From assembly GCA_038216465.1 (NCBI GenBank), contig JBBQQC010000016.1:23801-87800 (forward strand): a DNA stretch of 64,000 bases, written 5' to 3'. Below, piece after piece: positions 44,239 through 52,478 of this stretch. Source of the DNA: JACCZX01 sp038216465. Its GTDB lineage: Bacteria > Pseudomonadota > Gammaproteobacteria > Burkholderiales > Burkholderiaceae_F. Under the pieces are notes generated by a model, which did not search any database, was not told the origin of the DNA, and was given only the letters and a program-made list of their open reading frames with translations. How positions within the stretch are numbered: position 1 is the first letter of the stretch; every line of letters begins with the position of its first letter. The position numbers and the translations under genes are program-made.

Positions 44239-46326
44239 ATGCGCCGCCTCGCCCTGCCTCTGTTGTTGCTTTGGTTGCCGGCCTACGCGCAAGAGGGCGT
44301 GCAAAGTCTGGAGCGCGTCGTGGTGACAGCAACGCGTACCGAGCGCTCGCAGCTCGACGTGCCCGCGTCGACTGATGTCATCGAGCGCGCTGAAGTTCGC
44401 GATGCCAAGCTGCGAGTCAATTTGTCCGAGTCGCTGGCACGTGTCCCCGGTGTGGTCGTGCTTAATCGGCAAAACTACGCGCAGGATCTGCAGATCTCAG
44501 TGCGCGGCTTCGGCGCTCGTTCGACTTTCGGCGTGCGCGGCGTGCGTCTCTACGTCGACGGCATCCCGGCGACGATGCCTGATGGACAAGGCCAGGTGTC
44601 GCACTTCGCGCTGAACGCGGTCGATCACATCGAAGTACTGCGGGGTCCTTTTTCGGCCTTATACGGAAACTCGTCCGGAGGCGTGATCGCGATGACGACG
44701 CGTCTGGCGCCGGGTGCGAATGAATTTGAAGCTTCCGGCGCGGTGGGCTCATATGACACCTGGCGCGGCGGCATCAACGTCAGCGGCGGCACGGCGCCGT
44801 ACGCGTACGCACTTGATGCCAGTCGATTTTCCACCGATGGATACCGCGATTACAGCCAAGCGCGGCGCGACGTCATCAATCTGAGCGCTGCCGCACTCGA
44901 TACGCCGCTCGGGCGCTTGCGGGTGACATTCAACGCGGTCGATATTCCCGAAGCGGAGGATCCGCTCGGTCTGACGCGCGCGCAGTGGCAGGACAATCCG
45001 CGCCAAGCTTCGCCACAAGCGCTGCAGTTCAGGACGCGGAAGTCGACCGATCAGCAGCAACTTGGCGCGCAGCTAGTTGGCGATTTTGCGCAGCGCTGGA
45101 GCTATCAAGCGTCTGCGTGGGCCGGCCGCCGCGGCGTTACGCAATTTCAGGCGATCCCGGTTGCGGTGCAGGCGCCTCCCAATCATCCGGGCGGCGTGAT
45201 CGACTTCGATCGAAACTACGGAGGCCTCGATGCGCGAGTGCAACTGACGCTTGACGCTGCGGTTCTGACGCTTGGAGCAAACATCGAACGGCTCGACGAA
45301 GATCGGCGTGGCTATGAGAATTTCACGTTGCAGCCGGCGCTGGTGCTCGGTGCACAAGGCAGGCTGCGGCGCGACGAACGCAATGTCGTCGAATCGCACG
45401 ACGTTTATGCGCAAGCAGAGTCCGCTATTGGGCGCGGCGTCCGGCTCCTTGCCGGAGTGCGCACATCGCAAGTCGAATTTCGTGGCGACGATCGCTATCT
45501 TGCTAACGGCGACGATTCGGGTCGCGCGCGTTACGACTCGGTCAATCCAACGATCGGAATCGTGTTTCGCCCGTCGCAGTCGAGCAGCGTCTATGCATCG
45601 TACGGTCGCGGTTTTGAAACGCCGACGTTAAACGAGCTCTCGTATCGGCCCGATGGCAGCGCAGGATTTAACACCGCGCTCGAACCGGCGCGCAGCAAAA
45701 ACTACGAAGTTGGCGCCAAAGCGACGGCATCGCGCGCCGTGCGTGGAACGATTGCAGCGTTTTTGGTTGATACAGAAAACGATATCGTCGTCCGTACCAA
45801 CGCCGGCGGCCGCTCTACGTTTGCGAACGCGGCAGCGACGCGGCGGCGGGGTGTCGAAGCGAGCGTCGGCTGGGAGCCACTGACCGCGTGGTCGCTTTAT
45901 GCATCGGTGGCGGCGATTCGCGCCGAATTCAGCGAGCCGTTTTTGACCTGCACTGTCGCTCCGTGCACGCAGCCCAGGCTGGTCGTGCCGGCCGGCAATC
46001 GGCTTCCCGGAGTTCCTTCATACACGGCCTATCTGGAGTTGAAACATCAGTGGTACGGCACCGATATCTCGTTCGAAATGCGCGCGCAGTCGAAGCTGCA
46101 GGTCGATGATCGCAACACCGACGCGGCGCCGGGCTACGCGGTACTTAACCTGGCTTTAGCCCACACCCTTTCGCTTGGGCCGGCGAAATTGCGTGCTTTT
46201 CTGCGGATCGACAATCTTCTGGATGCGCGATACATCGGATCAGTGATTGTTAATGAAGCGAACGGGCGCTTTCTGGAGCCGGCTCCGGGTCGCTCCTGGC
46301 TGATTGGGCTCGACGCGAGGCTGTAA
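44239..46326 (+). CDS. TonB-dependent outer-membrane receptor
   Basis: 695-residue receptor from the ATG at 44239, preceded by GGAGG. Parts in order: signal peptide (LALPLLLLWLPAYA), a TonB-box-like ERVVVTATR, a plug domain (DLQISVRGFGARSTFGVRGV; 'VEVLRGPFSALYGNSSGGVI'-like block, here HIEVLRGPFSALYG), then a 22-strand barrel. It ends with a C-terminal Leu-Asp-Ala-Arg-Leu signature. The substrate, perhaps an iron chelate, copper or vitamin, cannot be told. Its stop overlaps the next gene, which encodes a TonB-like domain, so the pair acts together. No riboswitch or Fur box is evident in the 67-base leader. Confidence 0.93.
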   Translation: MRRLALPLLLLWLPAYAQEGVQSLERVVVTATRTERSQLDVPASTDVIERAEVRDAKLRVNLSESLARVPGVVVLNRQNYAQDLQISVRGFGARSTFGVRGVRLYVDGIPATMPDGQGQVSHFALNAVDHIEVLRGPFSALYGNSSGGVIAMTTRLAPGANEFEASGAVGSYDTWRGGINVSGGTAPYAYALDASRFSTDGYRDYSQARRDVINLSAAALDTPLGRLRVTFNAVDIPEAEDPLGLTRAQWQDNPRQASPQALQFRTRKSTDQQQLGAQLVGDFAQRWSYQASAWAGRRGVTQFQAIPVAVQAPPNHPGGVIDFDRNYGGLDARVQLTLDAAVLTLGANIERLDEDRRGYENFTLQPALVLGAQGRLRRDERNVVESHDVYAQAESAIGRGVRLLAGVRTSQVEFRGDDRYLANGDDSGRARYDSVNPTIGIVFRPSQSSSVYASYGRGFETPTLNELSYRPDGSAGFNTALEPARSKNYEVGAKATASRAVRGTIAAFLVDTENDIVVRTNAGGRSTFANAAATRRRGVEASVGWEPLTAWSLYASVAAIRAEFSEPFLTCTVAPCTQPRLVVPAGNRLPGVPSYTAYLELKHQWYGTDISFEMRAQSKLQVDDRNTDAAPGYAVLNLALAHTLSLGPAKLRAFLRIDNLLDARYIGSVIVNEANGRFLEPAPGRSWLIGLDARL

Positions 46327-46877
46327 TGAAGCGACCGTTGCGATCCTGCTTGTCGAGTTCTGTGTTCATTGCTGCGCTGACGCTCGCCGCATGCGGGGCG
46401 CCCGCACCCGCCCCGGCGCCGTCTTCGCCGACGGCGAGCACCGCGTCGGCACCCGTCATCAATGCCCCCATTGAAACGGTAGAGTTCCGACCTTCCGTGA
46501 CGCCTTCGGCGCCTGCCGTGCGATTGGCGGCACTCGATCCAACGCTTGAAAACTGGAAACGCACCGCCGCTGAAAAAGTGTATGCAGTCAATCGGTCGCA
46601 CCTGTTCGATGGCCGGCCTGAGCATTTGCTACGAGCGGTTGTCGTGGTCGAGGTGACGGTCGACCGCCAAGGCAGCGTCACGCGCTCGAAAATCCTCCGC
46701 TCCCCGGGCATCGCGTCGCTTGACAGCGTTGCTCTCGGTTCGCTCAAGGCAGCCTCTCCGCTACCACCGCCGCCAACAAAGCTTGTCGCCCGGGGACCGC
46801 TAGTATTTTCTGAAACATGGCTGTTTCGCAAAGACGGCCGTTTCCAGCTGCGAAGCCTGGCGTTGGCACAGGAGTAG
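46326..46877 (+). CDS. Lipoprotein with TonB C-terminal-like domain
   Basis: 183 residues. The N-terminus carries a lipoprotein signal (SSVFIAALTLAACGAP; lipobox Leu-Ala-Ala-Cys, Cys at about 23) and an Ala/Pro/Ser linker (about 24-65). Residues 70-180 resemble the TonB C-terminal fold: VVEVTVDRQGSVTRSKILRS, 'LDSVALGSLKAASPLPPPP' and ETWLFRKDGRFQL. Classical TonB is anchored by a membrane helix and energised by ExbBD, so lipid anchoring is unusual. The ATG overlaps the receptor's stop (TAATG), pointing to a linked role. It could be a periplasmic helper, not an energiser. Confidence 0.8.
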   Translation: MKRPLRSCLSSSVFIAALTLAACGAPAPAPAPSSPTASTASAPVINAPIETVEFRPSVTPSAPAVRLAALDPTLENWKRTAAEKVYAVNRSHLFDGRPEHLLRAVVVVEVTVDRQGSVTRSKILRSPGIASLDSVALGSLKAASPLPPPPTKLVARGPLVFSETWLFRKDGRFQLRSLALAQE

Positions 46878-47085
46878 CGAAAAAGCATCAATCAAGGCGT
46901 CGCAGCGGGCGAATTAGGTCTTTTGGCCGCGCAAACAGACACTTAGCAGCCCGAGTGTGTCAACCTGCGGCCCGGCTAGGCGTTAGCGCCTACAGAGTCA
47001 ATGGATCGGCCTTGCTATTCGGTTCGGCTAACGACTCACGGCATCGTGCGAGCCAATCCTTTACCCAACCGCTTTCAGGAACCTT
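46878..47085. other. Intergenic region before the small secreted protein
   Basis: The 208-base gap has a six-base hairpin TAGGCG-TTAG-CGCCTA at 46977-46992 without a T-run. I see no gene or clear promoter. Confidence 0.5.
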
Positions 47086-47454
47086 ATGAAAAAGCTGCTT
47101 GCTGTATTCATCGCTTCCGCTTTCGCGACCGTCGCGTTTGCGCAAGACAAGATGATGAAAGACGAGAAAAAGAAGGCTGAGGCTACCAAGCCCTACGCCA
47201 ACACCCCTACCGAGAACAAAGCGCCCGGCGCCGCAACACCCGCCACCGCAGCAACGCCTGGCACCGCGGCTACACCCGCGACGCCTGCCACGCCGGCAGC
47301 GTCGTCGATGAAAGACGCGCCGATGGCCAAGGACATGAAAAAAGACAAGAAGGCCATGACCAAGGAAGAGAAGAAAATGGCGCGCGCAGAGAGAAATAAA
47401 ATGCGCGCCGACAAGGCAAAAGAAGACCTGAAGCAGGACGTGAAGAAGCCTTAA
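47086..47454 (+). CDS. Small Lys/Ala/Thr-rich secreted protein, function unknown
   Basis: 122 residues: a clear signal peptide (MKKLLAVFIASAFATVAFAQ), then a mature part of only low-complexity sequence. Lys-Lys-Glu/Asp-rich blocks flank a run of about 30 residues made of Ala, Thr, Pro and Gly in a TPATAATPG-type repeat. The end is again Lys/Glu-rich. It resembles small periplasmic 'PsiF-like' or histone-like low-complexity proteins only in composition. AGGAA precedes the ATG, and a strong terminator follows, so it is a real expressed unit in my view. Confidence 0.75.
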   Translation: MKKLLAVFIASAFATVAFAQDKMMKDEKKKAEATKPYANTPTENKAPGAATPATAATPGTAATPATPATPAASSMKDAPMAKDMKKDKKAMTKEEKKMARAERNKMRADKAKEDLKQDVKKP

Positions 47455-47475
47455 TCGCCACCTGTTTTTTGGATC

Positions 47476-47505
47476 GAGCAGGCCACAGCGCCTGCTCTTT
47501 TTTTT
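47476..47505 (+). terminator. Rho-independent terminator before hemE
   Basis: A perfect eight-base stem GAGCAGGC / GCCTGCTC with a six-base loop is followed by eight T. It isolates hemE, whose start is only 24 bases beyond. Confidence 0.93.
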
Positions 47506-47528
47506 GGGCTCATGTGCTTCAATAAGCT

Positions 47529-48611
47529 GTGAAACCACAAAACGACACGCTGTTGCGCGCGCTTCGGCGCGAACCAACCGAATACACGCCGATCTGGTTG
47601 ATGCGCCAGGCTGGGCGCTACATGCCCGAATACAACGCCACGCGCAAACGCGCCGGCAGCTTCCTCGGTCTCGCCAAATCTCCAGCGTACGCAACTGAAG
47701 TAACCCTGCAACCGGTCGATCGTTTTGCGCTGGACGCGGCGATTTTATTTTCCGACATTCTCACTGTGCCCGATGCGATGGGGCTTGGGCTCTACTTCGT
47801 CGAAGGTGAGGGCCCGAAGTTCGAGCGGCCAGTCCGCACCGAGGCCGATGTGGCGCGGCTCGCCTGCCCGGACCCCAATCTCGAGCTGCGCTACGTAATG
47901 GACACAGTGCGCCAAGTTCGTACGTCCCTCCACAACCGCATCCCGTTGATCGGATTTTCGGGAAGCCCCTTCACGCTCGCTTGCTACATGATCGAAGGTG
48001 GCGGCTCGGACGATTTTCGCCTGATCAAGAGCATGCTTTACGCACGACCGGACCTGTTACATCGCCTGCTTGAAGTTAACGCGCTCGCAGTGGCGGCCTA
48101 TCTGAACGCGCAGATTGAGGCGGGCGCGCAAGCTGTGATGCTGTTCGACACGTGGGGTGGGGTACTTGCCGATGGTGCGTTTCAAACCTTTTCGTTGGCG
48201 TACATGCGCAAGGTCATCGCGCACGTAAAGCGAGAGCACGCCGGTGAGCAGGTGCCGTCGATTGTGTTTACAAAGGGGGGCGGTCTTTGGCTGGAGGAAA
48301 TTGCCGACTCGGGGTGCGACGCTGTCGGGGTCGACTGGACCGTCAATCTCGGGTTAGCGCGAGCGCGGATCGGTGATCGCTGCGCATTGCAAGGCAACTT
48401 GGATCCGATGGCGCTGTTCGCCGGCTCGAAAGAAATTGAAGCCGCAGCGGCGGCAGTGCTGAACGCGTTTGGCAGGCCGCAGGCAAAGGATGGCAAGTGG
48501 CACGGTCACGTTTTCAATCTGGGCCACGGGATCTCGCAGTTCACCCCACCCGCGAGTGTGGAGACGTTGGTCAGCGTGGTTCACTCACAGAGCCGCACCC
48601 AACGTAGGTAA
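47529..48611 (+). CDS. hemE: Uroporphyrinogen decarboxylase
   Basis: Decarboxylates the four acetate groups of uroporphyrinogen III to give coproporphyrinogen III in haem synthesis. The 360-residue protein starts at GTG 47529. The active-site opening 'PIWLMRQAGRYMPEY' and the catalytic-Asp segment AAILFSDILTVPDAMG are present. GFSGSPFTLACYMIEGGGS and DWTVNLGLAR also match the family. The mRNA start must be very near the GTG because a terminator ends 24 bases upstream. Confidence 0.97.
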   Translation: MKPQNDTLLRALRREPTEYTPIWLMRQAGRYMPEYNATRKRAGSFLGLAKSPAYATEVTLQPVDRFALDAAILFSDILTVPDAMGLGLYFVEGEGPKFERPVRTEADVARLACPDPNLELRYVMDTVRQVRTSLHNRIPLIGFSGSPFTLACYMIEGGGSDDFRLIKSMLYARPDLLHRLLEVNALAVAAYLNAQIEAGAQAVMLFDTWGGVLADGAFQTFSLAYMRKVIAHVKREHAGEQVPSIVFTKGGGLWLEEIADSGCDAVGVDWTVNLGLARARIGDRCALQGNLDPMALFAGSKEIEAAAAAVLNAFGRPQAKDGKWHGHVFNLGHGISQFTPPASVETLVSVVHSQSRTQRR

Positions 48612-48929
48612 GCAGTCACTTACCGAGTGTGGAAAAAGCGCAAAAAGCGGCTTCGCCCGCTTGACTTATGCACAAAACGCTGCCTTGCCAGAATTGGCGC
48701 GGCTGTCCAAGTGGTTTAGCGCGGAGATGCCGATGAAGAGCGTGCAACTCCGTGATTTTTCTAAGAAATTTTATTGCGTTTTAAGCACACCTAGGCGTGA
48801 CGTGGCGGCGCCGGCCAGGTGGACCGACTGGGTTGAACAGGTTTTCCACATATTTATCCACAGCCGCTTGGTCGAGAGGCGGAGGTTTAAAAATCAGCTA
48901 GTTATCAAATCTTCCTCGCGCGAACCGTT
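48612..48929. other. hemE-priA intergenic region, candidate oriC
   Basis: The 318-base gap carries four exact matches to the DnaA-box pattern TTWTNCACA. They are TGTGGAAAA (minus) at 48628-48636, TTATGCACA at 48666-48674, TTTTCCACA at 48842-48850 and the perfect TTATCCACA at 48854-48862. The last two are three bases apart. AT-rich DNA lies at about 48754-48785 (TGATTTTTCTAAGAAATTTT) and at 48885-48910, right beside the paired boxes, as expected of an unwinding element. I see no gene here. In alphaproteobacteria such as Caulobacter the origin also adjoins hemE. Against it: genes on both sides run the same way, whereas at dnaA-rpmH they diverge. Confidence 0.6.
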
Positions 48930-50981
48930 ATGAGTGCCGCGAAAAAAGCGCCGCCGTATGCGCAGATCGTCTTGGATCTGCCCGGCGTCGGGGCTCTCGA
49001 TTACGCCGTGCCTGACGTTGCAGGCAAGGCAACTCCGGTTGGGGTGCGATGCGTGGTGCCGTTGGGTAAAGGCGCTAGGGTCGGCATTGTGGTCGCGCTA
49101 GAAGACAGACCGGCGATCGAGCTGCGTAGGATCAAGCCCATCAAGTGGACGCTTGATGAAATCGCACCCCTATCCGCGCATTGGCTGCAATTCACGCGCT
49201 TTGCGGCCGAGTATTACCAGCATTCATGGGGCGAGGTCGCACTGCCGGCATTGCCGCGTGCACTGCGAACGGTGCCCGGGCCGCGGTATACGCAAGCGAT
49301 AGCGCGGCTTCGCGATCGCGCGCTGCGACGTTGGGCCGCGTCCCCCGCGCGGCTTCAAAAACCTACACCGCAGCAAGCTGAAGCGATTGATGCGCTGAGA
49401 AATTCATCCGGATTTGCGCCTCATCTGCTTTTCGGTATCACCGGCAGCGGCAAGACCGAGGTCTATTTGAGTGCGATCGAACGCTTGCTCGCTACGCGAG
49501 CTGAGGCGCAGGCGTTGCTATTGGTGCCCGAGATTAACCTGACGCCACAGCTTGAATCGCTGTTGCGTGCGCGCTTCCCGCGCGAAGATGTAGTGGCATT
49601 GCACAGCAATCTCGCAGACGCAGAACGTGCTGCCGCGTGGCTCGCTGCGCACGAGCAGCGGGCTCGAATCGTCGTGGGCACTCGGCTCGCCGTTTTCTGC
49701 TCGATGCCGGGGCTGGCCATCATCGTGGTTGATGAAGAACACGACCCTTCGTACAAGGCCGGCGAAGGCGTGCGTTATTCGGCACGCGATCTGGCAGTCA
49801 AGCGCGCGCAACTGCTGGAGATTCCGATCGTGCTCGGATCGGCCACGCCTTCGCTCGAAAGTTGGGCGCAGGCATGCGCGGGTCGTTATCGGTTATTGCA
49901 ACTCGACGAGCGCGTTGGTGCAGCCAGTGGACCCCACGCCCTGCCGCTGATCGAGGTGATCGATGCGCGGATCTATAAACCGCAAAGCGGCCTCTCGGCG
50001 CCTGTTGCGCAGGGCTTAATCGACACCTTCGAACGTGGCGAGCAGTCGCTGGTGTTTTTGAATCGGCGCGGCTATGCACCTGTGGTTACGTGCGAAGCAT
50101 GCGGCTGGCTATCCAACTGCCCGCGCTGTTCTGCGTTCACAGTCTTTCACAAACCGGACCGCACGCTTCGCTGCCATCACTGCGGATTCGTCGCGCCAGT
50201 TCCGCGAGCCTGTCCGACGTGCGGCAACCAGCATCTAAAAGGAGTTGGCCAGGGGACACAGCGCATTGAAGAGACCCTGAAGGTATTGTTGCCGGCCGCC
50301 AACATCGCGCGCATCGATCGCGACTCGGTGCGCCAGCGACACGCTGCGGAAAAGGCGCTGGATGCTGTACATACCGGCGCGGTCGACGTGTTGGTAGGCA
50401 CGCAGATGATTGCCAAAGGTCACGATTTTCAGCGCGTTTCGCTGGTCGTCGTGCTCAACCCCGATGGTCAGTTGGCCTCGCACGATTTCCGCGCGCCCGA
50501 GCGATTGTTTGCAACCTTGATGCAGGTTGCGGGTCGCGCAGGGCGTGCCGGTCTGGCAAGCCGCGTGCTGGTGCAAACGCGATTCGCGGCACATCCATTG
50601 TTCCGCGCCATCGCACGCCACGACTATGCACAGTTCGCGCAAGCGCAGCTCGCCGAGCGTGTCGCGGCGCGCATGCCTCCCGCTTCACATCAAGTTCTAC
50701 TAACGGCCGAGGCACGCACGATGGAAGCCGCGCTGGCGTTTCTGCGCAATGCGCGAGAAAAAGCAGTCAGCCACTTCGCCACGTTAGCGGCGAATGTGCG
50801 CCTGTTTAATCCGGTACCGATGCCGCTGCAGCGTCGGGCTGGGGTGTCACGTGCGCAATTGCTGGTCGAGGCCGACCACAGGACACAGCTGCACTCATTT
50901 CTCGGCGGGTGGCTGACGGCACTGCGGGCGCAGGGAACCGCGTTACGCTGGAATATCGAAGTCGATCCGCTCGAGCTGTAA
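48930..50981 (+). CDS. priA: Primosomal replication restart helicase PriA
   Basis: 3'-5' helicase that reloads the replisome at stalled forks. The 683-residue protein has the N-terminal DNA-end-binding domain (AQIVLDLPGVGALDYAVP), helicase motif I GITGSGKTEVY near 170 and motif II VVDEEHDPSYK near 266. Two zinc sites have four CxxC pairs (CEAC, CPRC, CHHC, CPTC). Motif VI, TLMQVAGRAGRAG, is intact. It ends 13 bases from the stop of the convergent cytochrome gene. Confidence 0.97.
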   Translation: MSAAKKAPPYAQIVLDLPGVGALDYAVPDVAGKATPVGVRCVVPLGKGARVGIVVALEDRPAIELRRIKPIKWTLDEIAPLSAHWLQFTRFAAEYYQHSWGEVALPALPRALRTVPGPRYTQAIARLRDRALRRWAASPARLQKPTPQQAEAIDALRNSSGFAPHLLFGITGSGKTEVYLSAIERLLATRAEAQALLLVPEINLTPQLESLLRARFPREDVVALHSNLADAERAAAWLAAHEQRARIVVGTRLAVFCSMPGLAIIVVDEEHDPSYKAGEGVRYSARDLAVKRAQLLEIPIVLGSATPSLESWAQACAGRYRLLQLDERVGAASGPHALPLIEVIDARIYKPQSGLSAPVAQGLIDTFERGEQSLVFLNRRGYAPVVTCEACGWLSNCPRCSAFTVFHKPDRTLRCHHCGFVAPVPRACPTCGNQHLKGVGQGTQRIEETLKVLLPAANIARIDRDSVRQRHAAEKALDAVHTGAVDVLVGTQMIAKGHDFQRVSLVVVLNPDGQLASHDFRAPERLFATLMQVAGRAGRAGLASRVLVQTRFAAHPLFRAIARHDYAQFAQAQLAERVAARMPPASHQVLLTAEARTMEAALAFLRNAREKAVSHFATLAANVRLFNPVPMPLQRRAGVSRAQLLVEADHRTQLHSFLGGWLTALRAQGTALRWNIEVDPLEL

Positions 50982-50994
50982 CCCGGCGGCGTCC

Positions 50995-51864
50995 TTACTT
51001 GGACGCTGCAACCATGTATTCAACGGCGGCGCGCAAATCGCCGTCGCTGGCACTCGCGACGGTGCCGCGCGGGGGCATTGCGCCTTTGCCCGTGATCACC
51101 GATGCGGTCAATGCATCGATACCCTTACCCACGCGTGGCGCCCACGCGGTTTTGTCTCCGAACTTCGGCGCGCCAGCGACGCCGGTCGCGTGGCACACGT
51201 TGCAACCCGAAGCGAAAATCTTCGCGCCGTTGACCTTGGCGCCAGCGACCGCGGAAGCTGCTTGTGCGGACCCGGACGCGGCAGGAGTCGCCGCGATTGC
51301 AGCCGGCGCCGGTGATGGAATTGAGGTGCCAGACACGCTCGCGGTCGGCGCAGCGGCCGGCGTGCCCGCAGGCGCAGCGGGCTCCTTGAACTTCGCACCT
51401 GCCTGATTGCCCATGAAAGCAACCGCACGCGCCACCTCAATCGAGTCGAGATTGGGATTGCCGCCCCTGGCAGGCATCGCTTTGAATCCTTCAATAGCGT
51501 GCTTGACCAGCACGTCGAAGCCCTGCTTGATGCGAGGTGCCCACACAGCGGCGTCACCCATGCGCGGCGCACCCGCCACGCCGGCAGCATGACACGCACC
51601 ACAGGCGGTCGTGTAAACGGCTTCGCCGGTTTGCAACAGCTTGGACGCACCGCCCTCCGCCAACACGACGACGCCAACGGAACGCATGCGATCGGCAATC
51701 GCTTTTTCATTCATCGCATCGGTGCCAGCCGCGCCGCCTGGCGTGCTCCGAGCCACGTATGTGGCGAGCAGAATGATTAGGACGATTGGGACTAGAAACG
51801 CCAACGTGATGACGGTAATCAATTGGCGTGGTGTCTTGATCAGCGAATTGCTGTGGCCCGTCAT
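50995..51864 (-). CDS. Membrane-anchored di-haem cytochrome c (cytochrome c5-like)
   Basis: Electron carrier on the periplasmic face. The 289-residue protein has an N-terminal membrane helix (about 15-36), a first haem domain with CGACH at 88-92, an Ala/Pro linker (about 160-208), and a second haem domain with CNVCH at 221-225. Both domains share a G(V)AGAP(R/K)(M/F)GD...WAPR block, showing an internal duplication, and Met ligands likely sit in KAMPARGG and KGAMPPRG. It has the cytochrome c5 look common in betaproteobacteria, where the fused tandem form is widespread. Confidence 0.93.
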   Translation of the reverse strand: MTGHSNSLIKTPRQLITVITLAFLVPIVLIILLATYVARSTPGGAAGTDAMNEKAIADRMRSVGVVVLAEGGASKLLQTGEAVYTTACGACHAAGVAGAPRMGDAAVWAPRIKQGFDVLVKHAIEGFKAMPARGGNPNLDSIEVARAVAFMGNQAGAKFKEPAAPAGTPAAAPTASVSGTSIPSPAPAAIAATPAASGSAQAASAVAGAKVNGAKIFASGCNVCHATGVAGAPKFGDKTAWAPRVGKGIDALTASVITGKGAMPPRGTVASASDGDLRAAVEYMVAASK

Positions 51865-51966
51865 CTAAACGCTCCGGTGCGAGGCGCGGAAGTATAGCGG
51901 CGCGGCTTTCGGCAACGGCCGTGGTGCACATCGGCGCATGAAACTCGCTACCATGACGGCCTATCT

Positions 51967-52042
51967 GCGCCCGTAGCTCAGTGGATAGAGTACTGGCCTC
52001 CGAAGCCAGGGGTCGTGGGTTCGAATCCCGCCGGGCGCGCCA
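51967..52042 (+). tRNA. tRNA-Arg (anticodon CCG)
   Basis: A 76-base cloverleaf with encoded CCA (52040-52042). The acceptor stem GCGCCCG pairs with CGGGCGC, with G as discriminator. The anticodon arm CTGGC-CTCCGAA-GCCAG places CCG at positions 34-36, reading CGG codons. The T-arm has the invariant GGTTCGAATCC. It probably has its own promoter upstream. The DUF971 gene starts 22 bases after it. Confidence 0.97.
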
Positions 52043-52064
52043 CTTCGCTTGCTGCCCCCGACTG

Positions 52065-52478
52065 ATGACCGCACGCCCTCCGAGCCCCATCAACATAACG
52101 CTGCATTCTGCGTCGCGCGTGTTCGAGATCGAGTTCGACGACGGCCGCAGTTTCAAGCTTCCATTCGAATTCATGCGCGTGCATTCACCGTCGGCCGAAG
52201 TCCGCGGCCACGGTCCGGATCAGGCAACGCTGCAGACCGGAAAGCGCAACGTCACGATCAAGGAAGTGCAGCCAATCGGACACTATGCGCTGCAACCATT
52301 GTTCTCCGATGGACACTCGAGCGGCATATTCTCGTGGGAATACTTATACGAACTGGGCGTCAATCACGGGCGCCTGTGGGACGAATATCTGATGCAGCTT
52401 GAAGCCGCTGGCGGGAGTCGCGACGCCTCGACGCATGACGCCTCGCCCAAGGCGCCGGGCTGTGGCCAGCATGGCTAA
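52065..52478 (+). CDS. DUF971 protein (gamma-butyrobetaine hydroxylase-like N-terminal domain)
   Basis: 137 residues from the ATG at 52065. The domain is recognisable from ITLHSASRVFEIEFDDGRSFKLP, then FMRVHSPSAEV and 'VQPIGHYALQPLFSDGHSSG', then IFSWEYLYELG. DUF971 is a small fold near the N-terminus of gamma-butyrobetaine hydroxylase in eukaryotes. Bacterial stand-alone members often adjoin ubiE, as here, and their role is unknown; a scaffold or iron-sulphur link has been suggested. It overlaps ubiE by eight bases. Confidence 0.93.
   Translation: MTARPPSPINITLHSASRVFEIEFDDGRSFKLPFEFMRVHSPSAEVRGHGPDQATLQTGKRNVTIKEVQPIGHYALQPLFSDGHSSGIFSWEYLYELGVNHGRLWDEYLMQLEAAGGSRDASTHDASPKAPGCGQHG

Noticed and set aside
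46977..46992. TAGGCG-TTAG-CGCCTA hairpin as a terminator of the receptor operon
   Set aside because: Short stem and no T-run; noted only as a hairpin within the gap.
48469..48933. Open frame spanning the end of hemE and the hemE-priA gap
   Set aside because: It begins within hemE in another frame, and its translation has no domain; the gap is better explained by DnaA boxes.
51967..52042. tRNA-Arg as an attachment site for an integrated element
   Set aside because: No integrase, no repeat of the tRNA 3' end and no island-like genes downstream; core ubi genes follow.
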